From Phycisphaerales bacterium (lineage in GTDB: Bacteria > Planctomycetota > Phycisphaerae > UBA1845 > Fen-1342): a stretch of 64,000 nt of DNA. Every line of letters begins with the position of its first letter. The stretch's first letter is position 1. The translations under genes were made by a program, and so were the position numbers. This document shows positions 9,331-21,320 of this stretch, one piece after another. Under the pieces are notes generated by a model. The model ran no database searches and had not been told where the DNA came from. It saw only the letters and a program-made list of their open reading frames with translations. The stretch is taken from positions 558,001 to 622,000 of the forward strand of contig JADJXS010000001.1 of the NCBI GenBank assembly GCA_016710275.1. Direction: 5' to 3'.

Positions 9331-9334
9331 AACA

Positions 9335-9387
9335 GGCGGCTTCTTGCTGAGCCTGACGGGCGGTTGTTTGTCGAGCCTGACGCGCGG

Positions 9388-9406
<19 letters not shown>
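9335..9406. repeat. Three imperfect 24-bp tandem units overlapping the end of aconitase
   Basis: Units at 9335-9358, 9359-9382 and 9383-9406 share a GGCGGTT.CTTG..GAGCCTGACG pattern. The third unit encodes the last residues and stop codon of the aconitase on the minus strand, so the two outer units look like duplications of the gene's 3' end. Confidence 0.7.
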
Positions 9407-12360
<2,954 letters not shown>

Positions 12361-12500
12361 GGTGTCCTTCCCTGCTGTCCCGGGATTTTCGGACCGATCC
12401 GCCGGCCGATGACGCGGGACGAGGCGCGATTTTACGGCAGCGGCGCCTCTCCGGCGATCGGTTGGGATTCGGGTCGGCACGAGCGAATCAGCGCGGGAGG

Positions 12501-12529
12501 TTGTTTGGGGGGTGTTGGCGGGATAGAAT
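12501..12529 (+). promoter_or_regulatory. Sigma-70-like promoter for the B12-domain regulator
   Basis: TTGTTT at 12501-12506, a 17-base spacer, and TAGAAT at 12524-12529, about 40 bp before the ATG at 12570. The spacing is ideal and the -10 matches five of six consensus bases, but the -35 is weak. Confidence 0.45.
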
Positions 12530-12569
12530 CGGTCAATTCGATCAGCGGGTGTGCCGAGATGACGGGTCT

Positions 12570-13472
12570 ATGAACGATCAACTTTCTCCGAAGCGGGTAG
12601 CGCGGGCGATCGGCGTCAGCGAAGCTTCCCTAAAGCGTTGGTGCGACAAGGGTTTGATCAGTGCGACGCGGACGGCGGGGGGACATCGCCGGTTGTCGCG
12701 GGCGTCGGTGGTGGAGTATTTGCGATCGACGGGGCATCCCGTAACCGCACCCGAATTGCTGGGTTTGCCTGCGACGTGCGGCGGCGGGGATGGGGTGATT
12801 GAGCATGCCGCGGAGCGCGTTTATTCGGCGCTGATGGACCTGGATGACGAGCGCGTCCGGCGGGTGATTTTTGATCTGTACCTGGCCGGCCGGACGATGG
12901 TCGAGATTTGCGACCGGGCAATAGCGACGGCGATGCACGAGATCGGGCGGGCGTGGGAGGCGGGGCGGATCGAGGTGTATCAAGAGCGGCGGGCGGTGGA
13001 GGTTTGTTCGTCGGTGATCGGGGAGTTGAGGCGGCTGCGCGCGGCGCCGTTGCCGGACGCGCCGCTGGCGCTGGGTGGGGCGCTGGCGCCGGATCCGTAT
13101 ACGCTGGCGAGCCAGATGGTGGAACTGGTGCTGCTGGAGGCGGGTTGGCGGGCACAATCGCTGGGGATCGGTCATCCGGTGGAGACGCTGGCGTCGGCGA
13201 TTGGTGCGAAGCGGCCGCGGGTGTTCTGGCTGACGGCGTCGAGCGTGGAGAATCCGGAGCAATTTGCGGCGGATTGTCGGCGGCTGTGCGGTGCGGCGCG
13301 GGAGCATGGGGCGGCGCTGGTGGTGGGTGGGCGCGCGTTGAGTGAGGGGTTGCGGCGTGAGCTTGAGTATCACGCCTATTGCGACAATCTGCGCCATTTG
13401 ACGTCATTCGCGGAGTCGCTGCATCTGGCGCGGAAGGCGGGGCCGACTCAGGATGGCGGCGCGGCCGGTTGA
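12570..13472 (+). CDS. MerR-type regulator with degenerate B12-binding domain (CarH-like)
   Basis: A 300-residue predicted transcription factor. Residues 6-55 form a MerR/excisionase-type winged helix (SPKRVARAIGVSEASLKRWCDKG, ending in GGHRRL). A four-helix cap resembling B12-binding_2 follows (about 80-160), then a Rossmann-like cobalamin domain (about 170-290). CarH-type photoreceptors bind adenosylcobalamin through a DxHxxG loop. Here the equivalent reads DPYTLA, so the cobalt-ligand His is Tyr and the Gly is Ala. The cap position usually EH reads ER. The domain may therefore sense no B12, or bind it base-on without His. It is divergent from acnA. Its 3' end overlaps the converging deacetylase gene by 25 bases. 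The ATG at 12570 begins the HTH directly. Confidence 0.85.
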   Translation: MNDQLSPKRVARAIGVSEASLKRWCDKGLISATRTAGGHRRLSRASVVEYLRSTGHPVTAPELLGLPATCGGGDGVIEHAAERVYSALMDLDDERVRRVIFDLYLAGRTMVEICDRAIATAMHEIGRAWEAGRIEVYQERRAVEVCSSVIGELRRLRAAPLPDAPLALGGALAPDPYTLASQMVELVLLEAGWRAQSLGIGHPVETLASAIGAKRPRVFWLTASSVENPEQFAADCRRLCGAAREHGAALVVGGRALSEGLRRELEYHAYCDNLRHLTSFAESLHLARKAGPTQDGGAAG

Positions 13473-14221
13473 GCGAATGGGGGTGGGCCCATCGGGGATG
13501 AGAGCGCGGCGAAGTGCGCGAGCGGGTCTGGCAGGGGCACGGGGTGGGGCAAGGCGAACAGCTCGCCGTACTCGAAGCCGGCGCGGCCGCCCTCGGCGGC
13601 GTCGTTGGCGCGGAGGCGGTGCAGCAGGCGGGTCAGCCGGGTGTCGTCGAATTGTGAGCGATAGCAGGAAATCGCGTCGATTTTCTTCTGGTAGTGCGCA
13701 GAGACGTCCACGACGAAGGTGGAGTGCCAGTGGTGCACTTCCGCGGCGATGTGGACGGGGCGGTACCAGAGCCAATCGACGCGGTGCGGGGGGGTGTTGT
13801 CGAAGCGGTCGTCCCACTTGGTGAGCTGTGAGTAGAAGCGCGCCGCTTCGAGGATCAACTGCCCCTGGTGGTGGTCGGGGGATGCGCCGGGGGTGCGGCC
13901 GGCCATGCCGACGACGACGCGCGGGCGATAGCGGCGGAAGGTGGTGGCGACGGCATAGCGGGCGGCGGGGCCGTCCATCAGTTCGCGGTTGGTGAGGCCG
14001 AGCGTTTCGACGTGGGTGACGCCGAGGATGCGGGAGGCGGCTTGCAGTTCGGCGGCGCGGATTTCGGGGGTGCCGCGCGGGGTGGGTTCGCCGTTGGTCA
14101 TGTGGATGATGCCGACGCGGTGGCCGCGGGCGACGAGGGTGGCGATGGTTCCGCCGCAGGTGATTTCGAGGTCGTCGGGGTGCGGCATGACGAACAGGAT
14201 GTCGAGGCGGAGGTCGTGCAT
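13448..14221 (-). CDS. PIG-L family deacetylase (LmbE/BshB-like)
   Basis: A 257-residue zinc-dependent N-acetylglucosaminyl deacetylase-type protein. The metal-binding PHPDD is at residues 13-17, and the second metal region, usually HPDH, reads SPDHHQG here. MTNGE after the third strand is also typical. BshB1 members act in bacillithiol synthesis and others deacetylate sugar conjugates; the substrate cannot be told from sequence. It starts 10 bases after the lptG stop and probably shares a transcript with lptF and lptG. The last part is Pro/Ala-rich and overlaps the converging regulator gene. Confidence 0.9.
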   Translation of the reverse strand: MHDLRLDILFVMPHPDDLEITCGGTIATLVARGHRVGIIHMTNGEPTPRGTPEIRAAELQAASRILGVTHVETLGLTNRELMDGPAARYAVATTFRRYRPRVVVGMAGRTPGASPDHHQGQLILEAARFYSQLTKWDDRFDNTPPHRVDWLWYRPVHIAAEVHHWHSTFVVDVSAHYQKKIDAISCYRSQFDDTRLTRLLHRLRANDAAEGGRAGFEYGELFALPHPVPLPDPLAHFAALSSPMGPPPFAQPAAPPS

Positions 14222-14230
14222 GGGGGTTGC

Positions 14231-15322
14231 TCAGGTCTTCAGGTTTGCGACGAGCAGGACGCCGACGGGGGCGAAGATCAGGATGGGCATCCAGGCCAGC
14301 AGGGCGGCGATGTCCTCGCGGACGAGACTGTGACAGACGAAGGTGGTGACGAAGAAGAGGAGGCAGAGCAGCAGCGCGGCGGTTCCGCGGACGATGACGT
14401 TGACGGGTTCGCGGGTGAGGAAAAAGGGGACGGCCAGCAGCATGAGCGCGCAGATGAGGACCGGCTGGGTGAGGCGGACGTGGCGGCTCATGATGATGGT
14501 GGGACGGTTGGCGAGTTGCTGCTCGCTGTTCACGAGGCGGTTCATGTGGCGCAGGCTGAGCAGGTCGGCCCACTCGGCGGCCTGGCGGAGGATCAGGTCG
14601 TCGGGGGTGAGGCGCAGCTTGAACTCGGTGAGGTTCTGGGTGGAGAAGCCGCGGCCGAGTCCGCCGCCGCCGGGATCGAGGAAGGTGCGGACGGCGCGGC
14701 CGTCGAAGCGCCAGATGTTGGCGGCGGGGTCGAAGCGCGCTTCGTCGGCCTGGATCAGGGAGGCGGCGCGGCCGTCGGGGCCTGGTTCGATGACGTAGGC
14801 CTGGCGCATGGAGCCGTCGCGGGGATAGAACTGGAGCGCGATGAGGATGTTGTCGCGTGAGTCCTTGACGCAATAGACGCCGAAGGCGCGGGTGCCGCGG
14901 ACATCTTCGCGGTCGCGGGCGATCTTGTGGGCGATTTCGGGGATGACCCATTCGCGGTTGACCCACCAGAGGGCGACGAGGGGGACGGCGCAGGCCAGCA
15001 GCGGGACGATCAGGCGCTGCAGCGGCACGCCGGCGGCGACGAGGGCGGTCAGCTCGTTGTTGCGGAGCATCAGGGCGAAACAGAAGGCGGCGGCGACGGC
15101 CATGGAGGGGCCGGCGACGTAGGAGAAGAAGAGCGGCAGGTTGAAGACGTAATAGTCGACGGCGTCGAAGAGTGCGCCGGTGGCGCTGACGTTCGGATCC
15201 TTGCTGAACTCGTCGAAGTTCAGCAGCACGTCGACGAAGATGAACAGGCCGGTGCCGGTCAGCAGCAGCGTGAGGAAGCCGCCGAGGAAGGCGCGGATGA
15301 CGTAGCGGTCGATGGTGTTCAC
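14231..15322 (-). CDS. lptG: LptF/LptG-family permease, probably LptG
   Basis: A 363-residue inner-membrane subunit of the LPS-export ABC complex LptB2FG, which pulls lipopolysaccharide from the inner membrane and hands it to LptC/A. It begins MNTIDRYVIRAFLGGFL, the standard amphipathic start plus first helix. It has six transmembrane segments arranged three plus three, around a periplasmic beta-jellyroll of about 130 residues. ELTALVAAGVPLQRL is the conserved coupling-helix region. It follows lptF by seven bases and is clearly cotranscribed with it. The length is normal. LptB is not in the window. Confidence 0.9.
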   Translation of the reverse strand: MNTIDRYVIRAFLGGFLTLLLTGTGLFIFVDVLLNFDEFSKDPNVSATGALFDAVDYYVFNLPLFFSYVAGPSMAVAAAFCFALMLRNNELTALVAAGVPLQRLIVPLLACAVPLVALWWVNREWVIPEIAHKIARDREDVRGTRAFGVYCVKDSRDNILIALQFYPRDGSMRQAYVIEPGPDGRAASLIQADEARFDPAANIWRFDGRAVRTFLDPGGGGLGRGFSTQNLTEFKLRLTPDDLILRQAAEWADLLSLRHMNRLVNSEQQLANRPTIIMSRHVRLTQPVLICALMLLAVPFFLTREPVNVIVRGTAALLLCLLFFVTTFVCHSLVREDIAALLAWMPILIFAPVGVLLVANLKT

Positions 15323-15329
15323 GGCCGGC

Positions 15330-16976
15330 TTATCTCCGCACGCCGAATCGGAGGATCAGGACGTCGGCCAGAGCGCAGAGCGCGAGGCCGCTCCACATCA
15401 CATAGGGGCCGACGGTGGTGAGCCGCTCGTCGACGGTGAGCTGCTTGCCCATGTAGGTGATCATCAGCACGAACAGGAAGGGCACGTTGGCGACGGCGAA
15501 AGCGGTCAGCGCCCGCGCGCCGCGGAAGAGCAGCCCGAGCGCGGCGGCCATCACGAGCGTGACGACGTTGGCGCTGGTGAAGGCCAGGCGCATGTGAATC
15601 TCGGCCAGCACTTTTCGACCGAAGACGGCGCCTTCGCGCTGCAGGCCGCGACGGGCCAGCGCGAGCGGCTCGGGCAGGTTGTCGATCTCGAATGTGCGGT
15701 CGAGCACCTGCGGCGGTTGCAGCGCGGCGGCGCGATCGGGGGTGTCGAGGTGGACGGGGGGTAGATTCAGAGGCTTTTCGTGGCGGGCGGTGCGGGCGCC
15801 GGGGCCGGGGGAAGTCTCGGTGACGGGGCGGCCGGCGGCCGGGATCAGGGCGATGGCGGCGAGCAGGTGAGCCGTGTCGCTCTGGGGGCGGGCGGTGAGC
15901 TTGGCCTGCGGCGCCTCGAAGGTGGCGCGGAGCGTGTTGCGGAGGCGCTGCTCGATGCGCGCATCTGTCAGGGTGACGTCTTTCTGATCGGCGACGACGG
16001 TCGCGCAGCGGATGACGTAGGTCATGTCCTGGTCGCTGAGCGTGACGGTTTTTCCGGCGGCGAGCGAAGCGCCGATCTCGACGTGGGCGGTGTAGGCGGC
16101 GACGGCGCCGAGGAAACCGCGGAGGCGGTCGCGCAGCTCGGCCCATTCCCACGGCGCAGCGCGCCAGCGCAGGAGCGTGGGCAGGTCGGCCCAGCCGGGC
16201 TTTTCGGGCAGGGTCAGCGGGAGCTCGGTCGGGCCGACGGTCTGGATGGCGAATTCGACGGCGTGTTCGGGGGGGCGAAGCATGCGCACATCCTCGGCGA
16301 TGAGGGTGGCGCGGATTGGAATGCGGCGCGTGTCGAAGCTGAGGAGGCCGCCGCGGGCGGATGCGAAGACCTTGGGGGTGCCGCCGTCGTCGAGCTCGAG
16401 GACGGTCGGCGAGGCGATGTAGAGATAGCTGAAGCCGGGGGAGACGTCGTGGTTGGCGCGGCGCAGGTCTTCGGCGGATGGAATGTGGGCGGAAGCGGCG
16501 GTCAGGAAGAAGCGGTCGCGGAAGCGGACGTGGCCGCGGCTGACAAGCTGGGAGCGGACCCAGTCGCGGGCGTTGGCGCGGCTGAGGCGCTCGATCTGGC
16601 GGACGCATTCGGGGATGACGAGGCTGCCGGAGAGCATGGTGAAGGCGGCGACGGCCAGCGCCAGCAGGATGACGGGGGCGAAGAGGCGGTGGATGTTGAT
16701 GCCGGCGGCGCGGCAGGCCTGGAACTCCTGGTCGGCGGCGAGTCGGCCGTAGACGATGCCGGCGGCGAAGAGGGCGGCGACGGGCATGACGACGGTGACG
16801 ACGACGGGGACGAGCAGGGGGACGACGAGCAGGATGTCCTCGCTGGTGACGCCTTCGAAGCGGATGACGTTGATGACGCCGCCGCCGAGGGTGATGATGG
16901 CGGTAATGGCGAGAATCGTCAGCAGGAAGGTCTTGAGCAGGTCGCGCAGGATGTAGGAGTGCAGCGTCAGTAGCAT
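15330..16976 (-). CDS. lptF: LptF/LptG-family permease, probably LptF, with enlarged periplasmic domain
   Basis: A 548-residue partner of the downstream LptG. The N-terminus MLLTLHSYILRDLLKTFLL, three helices, the coupling segment EFQACRAAGINIHRL and three C-terminal helices (about 455-540) identify it. Between the two helix triplets lie about 330 residues, against roughly 130-150 in ordinary LptF. The excess includes a conserved-looking beta-rich part and a Pro/Ala/Arg-rich stretch (about 380-430) of low complexity. The ATG at 16976 was chosen because the conserved amphipathic start begins there; upstream sequence in frame is basic low-complexity translation with no homology. It is divergent from dapF, with 123 bp between. 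Confidence 0.85.
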   Translation of the reverse strand: MLLTLHSYILRDLLKTFLLTILAITAIITLGGGVINVIRFEGVTSEDILLVVPLLVPVVVTVVMPVAALFAAGIVYGRLAADQEFQACRAAGINIHRLFAPVILLALAVAAFTMLSGSLVIPECVRQIERLSRANARDWVRSQLVSRGHVRFRDRFFLTAASAHIPSAEDLRRANHDVSPGFSYLYIASPTVLELDDGGTPKVFASARGGLLSFDTRRIPIRATLIAEDVRMLRPPEHAVEFAIQTVGPTELPLTLPEKPGWADLPTLLRWRAAPWEWAELRDRLRGFLGAVAAYTAHVEIGASLAAGKTVTLSDQDMTYVIRCATVVADQKDVTLTDARIEQRLRNTLRATFEAPQAKLTARPQSDTAHLLAAIALIPAAGRPVTETSPGPGARTARHEKPLNLPPVHLDTPDRAAALQPPQVLDRTFEIDNLPEPLALARRGLQREGAVFGRKVLAEIHMRLAFTSANVVTLVMAAALGLLFRGARALTAFAVANVPFLFVLMITYMGKQLTVDERLTTVGPYVMWSGLALCALADVLILRFGVRR

Positions 16977-17099
16977 CAGCTCGTCGCCGGAGGTTGCGTT
17001 GGCGGGGAATGATAGCTGCCGCGCCGCCGGACGGCGAGCCGCGGCGGGCGGGGCGACTGTGCGCGGCGCCGACGTTGGAGCAACGGGAGCAGCGTCGTC

Positions 17100-17975
17100 A
17101 TGAATTTGCGCTTCACCAAGATGCACGGGCTGGGCAACGACTACGTGTACGTGGACATGCAGCGTTGTGCGGTCGCGGATGCGGCGGCGCTGGCGCGGCG
17201 GATCAGCGATCGGCACACGGGGGTCGGCAGCGATGGGTTGATCCTGATCGGTGCGCCGACGGTCGCCGACGCGGATGTGCGGATGATTTTGTACAACGCC
17301 GACGGCTCGCGGGGGGAGATGTGCGGCAACGGGCTGCGGTGCGTGGCCCGCTATGCGCGCGATCGGGGGCTGAGTGCGCGCAATCCGCTGCGGGTGCAGA
17401 CGGATGCGGGGGTGAGAACGGCGGAGTTGCGGATCGGCGCGGGGGGCGTGGTGGAATCGGTGTGGACGGACCTGGGTCGGCCGCGGCTGGCGGCGGCGGA
17501 GATTCCGACGACGCTGGCGGCGGGGGCGGCTTCGGAACGGTGGCCGCGGGAGGCGGTGCTGGATGCGACGCTGCGGGCGCTGGGGCGGGAGTTTCGCGTG
17601 GCGTGCGTGTCGATGGGCAATCCGCACGCGATCGTGTTCGTGGAGCGCTGCGCGGATGTGCCGCTTTCTGAGTGGGGGCCGGCGCTGGAGCGGCATGCGG
17701 TGTTCCCGGAGCGCACGAACGTGCACTTCGTGGAGTGTGAGTCGGAGCGGCGGCTGCGGGTGGTGACGTGGGAGCGCGGCAGCGGGGCGACGCGCGCGTG
17801 CGGGAGCGGGGCGGCGGCGGCGCTGGTGGCGGCGGTTCTGACGGGCCGCGCGGAGCGGCGGGTGGTGGTGGCGATGCCGGGGGGTGAGCTGGAGGTGCGC
17901 TGGGAATCGGCGGAATCGGGGGTGCAGGTGAGCGGGCCGGCGGAATATGTGTGCGACGGGGAGTGGCTGGGGTGA
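17100..17975 (+). CDS. dapF: Diaminopimelate epimerase
   Basis: A 291-residue cofactor-independent epimerase that converts LL-diaminopimelate to the meso form for lysine and peptidoglycan. Both catalytic cysteines are present, one in MCGNGLRC (about residue 75) and one in ACGSGA (about 234). FTKMHGLGND at the N-terminus, NADGS and SMGNPHAIVFV are also family signatures. The length is slightly above the usual 270-280. The ATG at 17100 opens the conserved N-terminus. Its presence supports a DAP-containing peptidoglycan. The ABC exporter genes follow after about 165 bp. Confidence 0.95.
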   Translation: MNLRFTKMHGLGNDYVYVDMQRCAVADAAALARRISDRHTGVGSDGLILIGAPTVADADVRMILYNADGSRGEMCGNGLRCVARYARDRGLSARNPLRVQTDAGVRTAELRIGAGGVVESVWTDLGRPRLAAAEIPTTLAAGAASERWPREAVLDATLRALGREFRVACVSMGNPHAIVFVERCADVPLSEWGPALERHAVFPERTNVHFVECESERRLRVVTWERGSGATRACGSGAAAALVAAVLTGRAERRVVVAMPGGELEVRWESAESGVQVSGPAEYVCDGEWLG

Positions 17976-18141
17976 GGGCCGGGGCGGCGATGGGGTTCGG
18001 GGAGGCGCGGGGAAACTTCGGGCGGCGGCGGGGCGGGGGTTTGATCTGCCGATAAGATTGCGGCGCGCGGAATCCGCGCGGCCGCGCCGCGCAGCCCGCG
18101 TCGCGACGCCCCGCCGAACCGACACCCGGCACGGATGTCTG

Positions 18142-18894
18142 ATGATCCGCACGGAGAAGCTGGTCAAGTCCTTTCCCGCGCCGACCGGCGAGCCGAAGCG
18201 CGCCGTGAACGAGGTGTCGTTCGAGGTGCGCGCCGGGGAGGTGTACGGGCTGCTGGGGCCGAACGGGGCGGGCAAGACGACGACGCTGCGGATGATCAGC
18301 GGGCTGCTGCGGCCGACGGCCGGACGGGTGTTCATTGATCATCGCGACGTGACGGACGAGCCGGAGCAGGTGAAGCAGCGGATCGGCTACCTGACGGCCA
18401 ACACGGGTCTGTACGTGCGGCTGAGCGTGTCGGAGTTTCTGCATTACTTCGCGACGTTGTACGGGATGGATCGGGCGCAGGCGCGGGCGCGGATCGGGGC
18501 GCTGGCGGAACGGCTGCGGCTGACGGAGTTCATGGAGCTGCGCTGCGGAGCGCTGTCGACGGGGCAGCGGCAGCGGACCAACATTGCACGGGCGCTGCTG
18601 GCGGATCCGCCGATTCTGGTGCTGGATGAGCCGACGCTCGGGCTGGACGTGCTGTCGAACCGGATCATGCTGGAGTTCATCCGCACGCAGGCGGAGGCGG
18701 GGCGGGCGATCCTGCTCTCGACGCACGCGCTGGATGAGATCGAGGCGATGTGCCGGCGGATCGGGCTGATTCACAGCGGTCGGATGATCGCGGAGGGGAC
18801 GCTGGACGAGCTGCGGCGGCAATCCGGGCGCGAGCGCCTGAGCGACGTGTTCCTCGAGCTGGTGGGAGCGCATGAGCCGGTATTCGCGGATTAA
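18142..18894 (+). CDS. ABC transporter ATPase (NatA-like)
   Basis: A 250-residue ATP-binding subunit. Walker A is GPNGAGKTT (about 36-44), the Q loop follows, and the signature appears as LSTGQRQR, a slightly altered LSGGQ. Walker B is ILVLDEPTLGLD, and the switch His lies in STHALDE. The sequence resembles NatA of Na+-exporting systems and other ABC-2 exporters. The next gene starts 23 bases before this one ends, so the two are translationally coupled and form one exporter. The ATG at 18142 was chosen because the conserved domain begins within a few residues; upstream in-frame sequence is low-complexity. Confidence 0.92.
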   Translation: MIRTEKLVKSFPAPTGEPKRAVNEVSFEVRAGEVYGLLGPNGAGKTTTLRMISGLLRPTAGRVFIDHRDVTDEPEQVKQRIGYLTANTGLYVRLSVSEFLHYFATLYGMDRAQARARIGALAERLRLTEFMELRCGALSTGQRQRTNIARALLADPPILVLDEPTLGLDVLSNRIMLEFIRTQAEAGRAILLSTHALDEIEAMCRRIGLIHSGRMIAEGTLDELRRQSGRERLSDVFLELVGAHEPVFAD

Positions 18895-21295
18895 CACGAT
18901 CTGGCGCAAGGAGCTGATCGACATCCTGCGCGACCGGCGCACCATCTTCGCGATGGTGCTGGTGCCGATCATTCTCTATCCGGCGCTGATGCTCGGCTCG
19001 CTGCAGGCGCTGGAGGCGCAGCATTCGCAATTTCTGGCCGACCGGTACGAGGTGATCGTGCCGTCGGAGGCGGCGGGGAAGTGGCTGCGGCGGGTGCTGG
19101 ACACGGACGCCGTGCGGCGGCCGTTGTCGGAGGAGGAAGCGGCCGCGGCGCCCTCCGAGGATGACTCGCCGCTGGAGGTGGCGCGCGCCGCTCAGACGCG
19201 GCCGGCCGAGGCGGAGCCGCCGCTGCGACGGGACGCGCCGGCGATGGAGGAGGCGCGCGGGGCGCGGGGGGCGGCGGGTCCGCGAACGGCGGTGCGGGGC
19301 GCGCCGCCGGAGTATCGCATCACGGTGCGCGCGGCGTATCCGCACGAGCAGTTCATCGGGTTGCGAACGGCGCTGCGCGAGGGGCTGCGCGGGGGAATGT
19401 CGGACGCGGGGGCGGATGCGGCGGCGGGGAGGCTGGCATCGACGATCTGGCGGGATGCCTGGATCGCGGATTTCGCCGGGCCGCTGCTGGCGGGGACGGT
19501 GCACGTGGGGGTGATTGTCGAGGGGGATGCGGGGGCGCTGTCGAACGGGGGGAATGTCGCGGTTCGCGTGATCATGGATCAGACGGAGATCCGCTCGAGC
19601 ATTGCGACGGAGGGGTTGCTGGGGGTGCTGGAGCGGATGAACGAGCGGCTGGTCGAAGCGCGGATGCGACGCGCGAACATCGAGCGCAGCTACCTGCATC
19701 CGCTGCACGTGGAATCGCTGAGCGTGGCGACGCCGGAGAAGGTCGGCGGCAGCGTGCTGGGACAGATTGTGCCGCTGATCCTGATCATCATGACGATCAC
19801 GGGGGCGATTTATCCGGCGATTGACCTGACGGCCGGGGAGCGCGAGCGCGGGACGCTTGAGACGCTGATGGTTGCGCCGGTGGCGACGGTGGAGCTGATC
19901 GCCGGGAAGTTCATCGTGGTGACGATGGTCTCGCTGATTTCGGCGGGGCTGAACCTGGCGTCGATCGGGGGGACGATCTGGCTGGGGGGGTTGGGGAAGC
20001 TGCTGACGCGCGGGCAGGAGGTGGTGATACCGCTGACGGCGCTGCCGTGGGTGCTGCTGGCGCTGGTGCCGCTGGCGGTGATGTTCGGGGCGGTGCTGCT
20101 GGCGGTGTGCAGCTTTGCGCGGAGCTTCAAGGAAGCGCAGAACTATGTGATGCCGGTGATGGTGGCGGCGATGATTCCGGCGGTGGTGGGGATTTTGCCG
20201 GGGACGCGGCTGGAGGGGCCGCTGCTGGTGATGCCGGTGGCGAACATCGTGGTGCTGACGCGCGAGCTGTTCGTGGGGCGCTTTGATCCGACGGCGATTG
20301 TGTGGGTGATTGCGTCGACGTCGTTGTATGCGGGGGCGGCGGTGGCGGTGGCGGCCAAGCTGTTCGGGCAGGAGGCGGTGCTGTTTGCGGACAGCGGCTC
20401 GGTGCGGACGATTTTTCAGCGGCGGTATTTCACGCCGCGGCGGGTGCCGACGGCGGCGTCGGCGATGCTGGTGCTGGGGCTGGTCTTTCCGCTGAATTTC
20501 TTCATTCAGCGGGCGCTGGGGGAGTCGCCGCTGTTCCATGAGCGGGTGGAGTATCTGTACGCGCTGTGGGCGGTGTTCCTGCTGCTGTTTGTGGGGGTGC
20601 CGGTCTTCGCGGCCAAGTACATGCGGGTGACGGAGCGGACGGCGCTGCGGGTGGGGGGCGCGTCGCTGCCGGCGTGGGGGGCGGCGCTGTGCCTGGGGCT
20701 TTCGACGTGGGCGCTGGCACCGGCGTGGCTGGCGTATCAGCAGACGTTTCTGCCGATGCCGCCCGATCAGCTTCATGCGCTCGAGGTGGCGACGGCGTGG
20801 CTGAAGGAGGTTCCGCTGTGGCTGATCGTGCTGGTGCTGGCCGTGACGGCGGGGGTTTGTGAGGAGGTTTTTTTCCGCGGGTATGTGCTGTCGGGGTTGC
20901 GGCCGGCGATCGGGCCGGTGGCGGCGATCGTGGTCGTGGCGCTGGCGTTCGGGGTGTATCACAACAGTGCGCACCGGTTGATTCTGACCAGCGCGCTGGG
21001 GATCGTGCTGGGGCTGCTGGCGCTGCGGTCGGGATCGATCTGGCCGTCGGTGCTGGTGCACGTGCTGCACAACGGGCTGACGCTGGTGGCGAGCCGGGCG
21101 GATGGAATGGGGCCGTGGCTGGAGCAGAGCGGCTGGACGGATGCGGAGGGCATGCCGGCGCCGGGGCTGCTGATGGCGGCCGGGGCGCTGCTGGTGATCG
21201 GGCTGGGGCTGTGCCTGATGCTGCGGGAGCCGGTGCGAGCGGGAGAGGGTCGGGCGGCGGCTGCGGCGGGGGTTGGGTCGGCGTCGCCGGCGTGA
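18872..21295 (+). CDS. ABC-2/NatB-type permease fused to CPBP intramembrane protease
   Basis: An 807-residue fusion. The N-terminal part (to about 520) is an ABC-2 exporter permease with a first helix, a long extracytoplasmic domain containing a Glu/Arg/Ala-rich stretch, and then several helices after ERGTLETLMVAPV, the family's gate region. The C-terminal part (about 560-790) is a CPBP (Rce1/Abi) protease with its three motifs: CEEVFFRG (about 661), FGVYHNSAH, and a late HVLHN. The Glu-Glu and His residues expected for catalysis are present. The fusion suggests that substrate export and membrane proteolysis are coupled, for example of a peptide or lipoprotein. It overlaps the ATPase gene by 23 bases; GGGAG precedes the ATG. 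Confidence 0.9.
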   Translation: MSRYSRINTIWRKELIDILRDRRTIFAMVLVPIILYPALMLGSLQALEAQHSQFLADRYEVIVPSEAAGKWLRRVLDTDAVRRPLSEEEAAAAPSEDDSPLEVARAAQTRPAEAEPPLRRDAPAMEEARGARGAAGPRTAVRGAPPEYRITVRAAYPHEQFIGLRTALREGLRGGMSDAGADAAAGRLASTIWRDAWIADFAGPLLAGTVHVGVIVEGDAGALSNGGNVAVRVIMDQTEIRSSIATEGLLGVLERMNERLVEARMRRANIERSYLHPLHVESLSVATPEKVGGSVLGQIVPLILIIMTITGAIYPAIDLTAGERERGTLETLMVAPVATVELIAGKFIVVTMVSLISAGLNLASIGGTIWLGGLGKLLTRGQEVVIPLTALPWVLLALVPLAVMFGAVLLAVCSFARSFKEAQNYVMPVMVAAMIPAVVGILPGTRLEGPLLVMPVANIVVLTRELFVGRFDPTAIVWVIASTSLYAGAAVAVAAKLFGQEAVLFADSGSVRTIFQRRYFTPRRVPTAASAMLVLGLVFPLNFFIQRALGESPLFHERVEYLYALWAVFLLLFVGVPVFAAKYMRVTERTALRVGGASLPAWGAALCLGLSTWALAPAWLAYQQTFLPMPPDQLHALEVATAWLKEVPLWLIVLVLAVTAGVCEEVFFRGYVLSGLRPAIGPVAAIVVVALAFGVYHNSAHRLILTSALGIVLGLLALRSGSIWPSVLVHVLHNGLTLVASRADGMGPWLEQSGWTDAEGMPAPGLLMAAGALLVIGLGLCLMLREPVRAGEGRAAAAAGVGSASPA

Positions 21296-21320
21296 TGGTG
21301 CGGCGGCGGAGCGAGATGGA

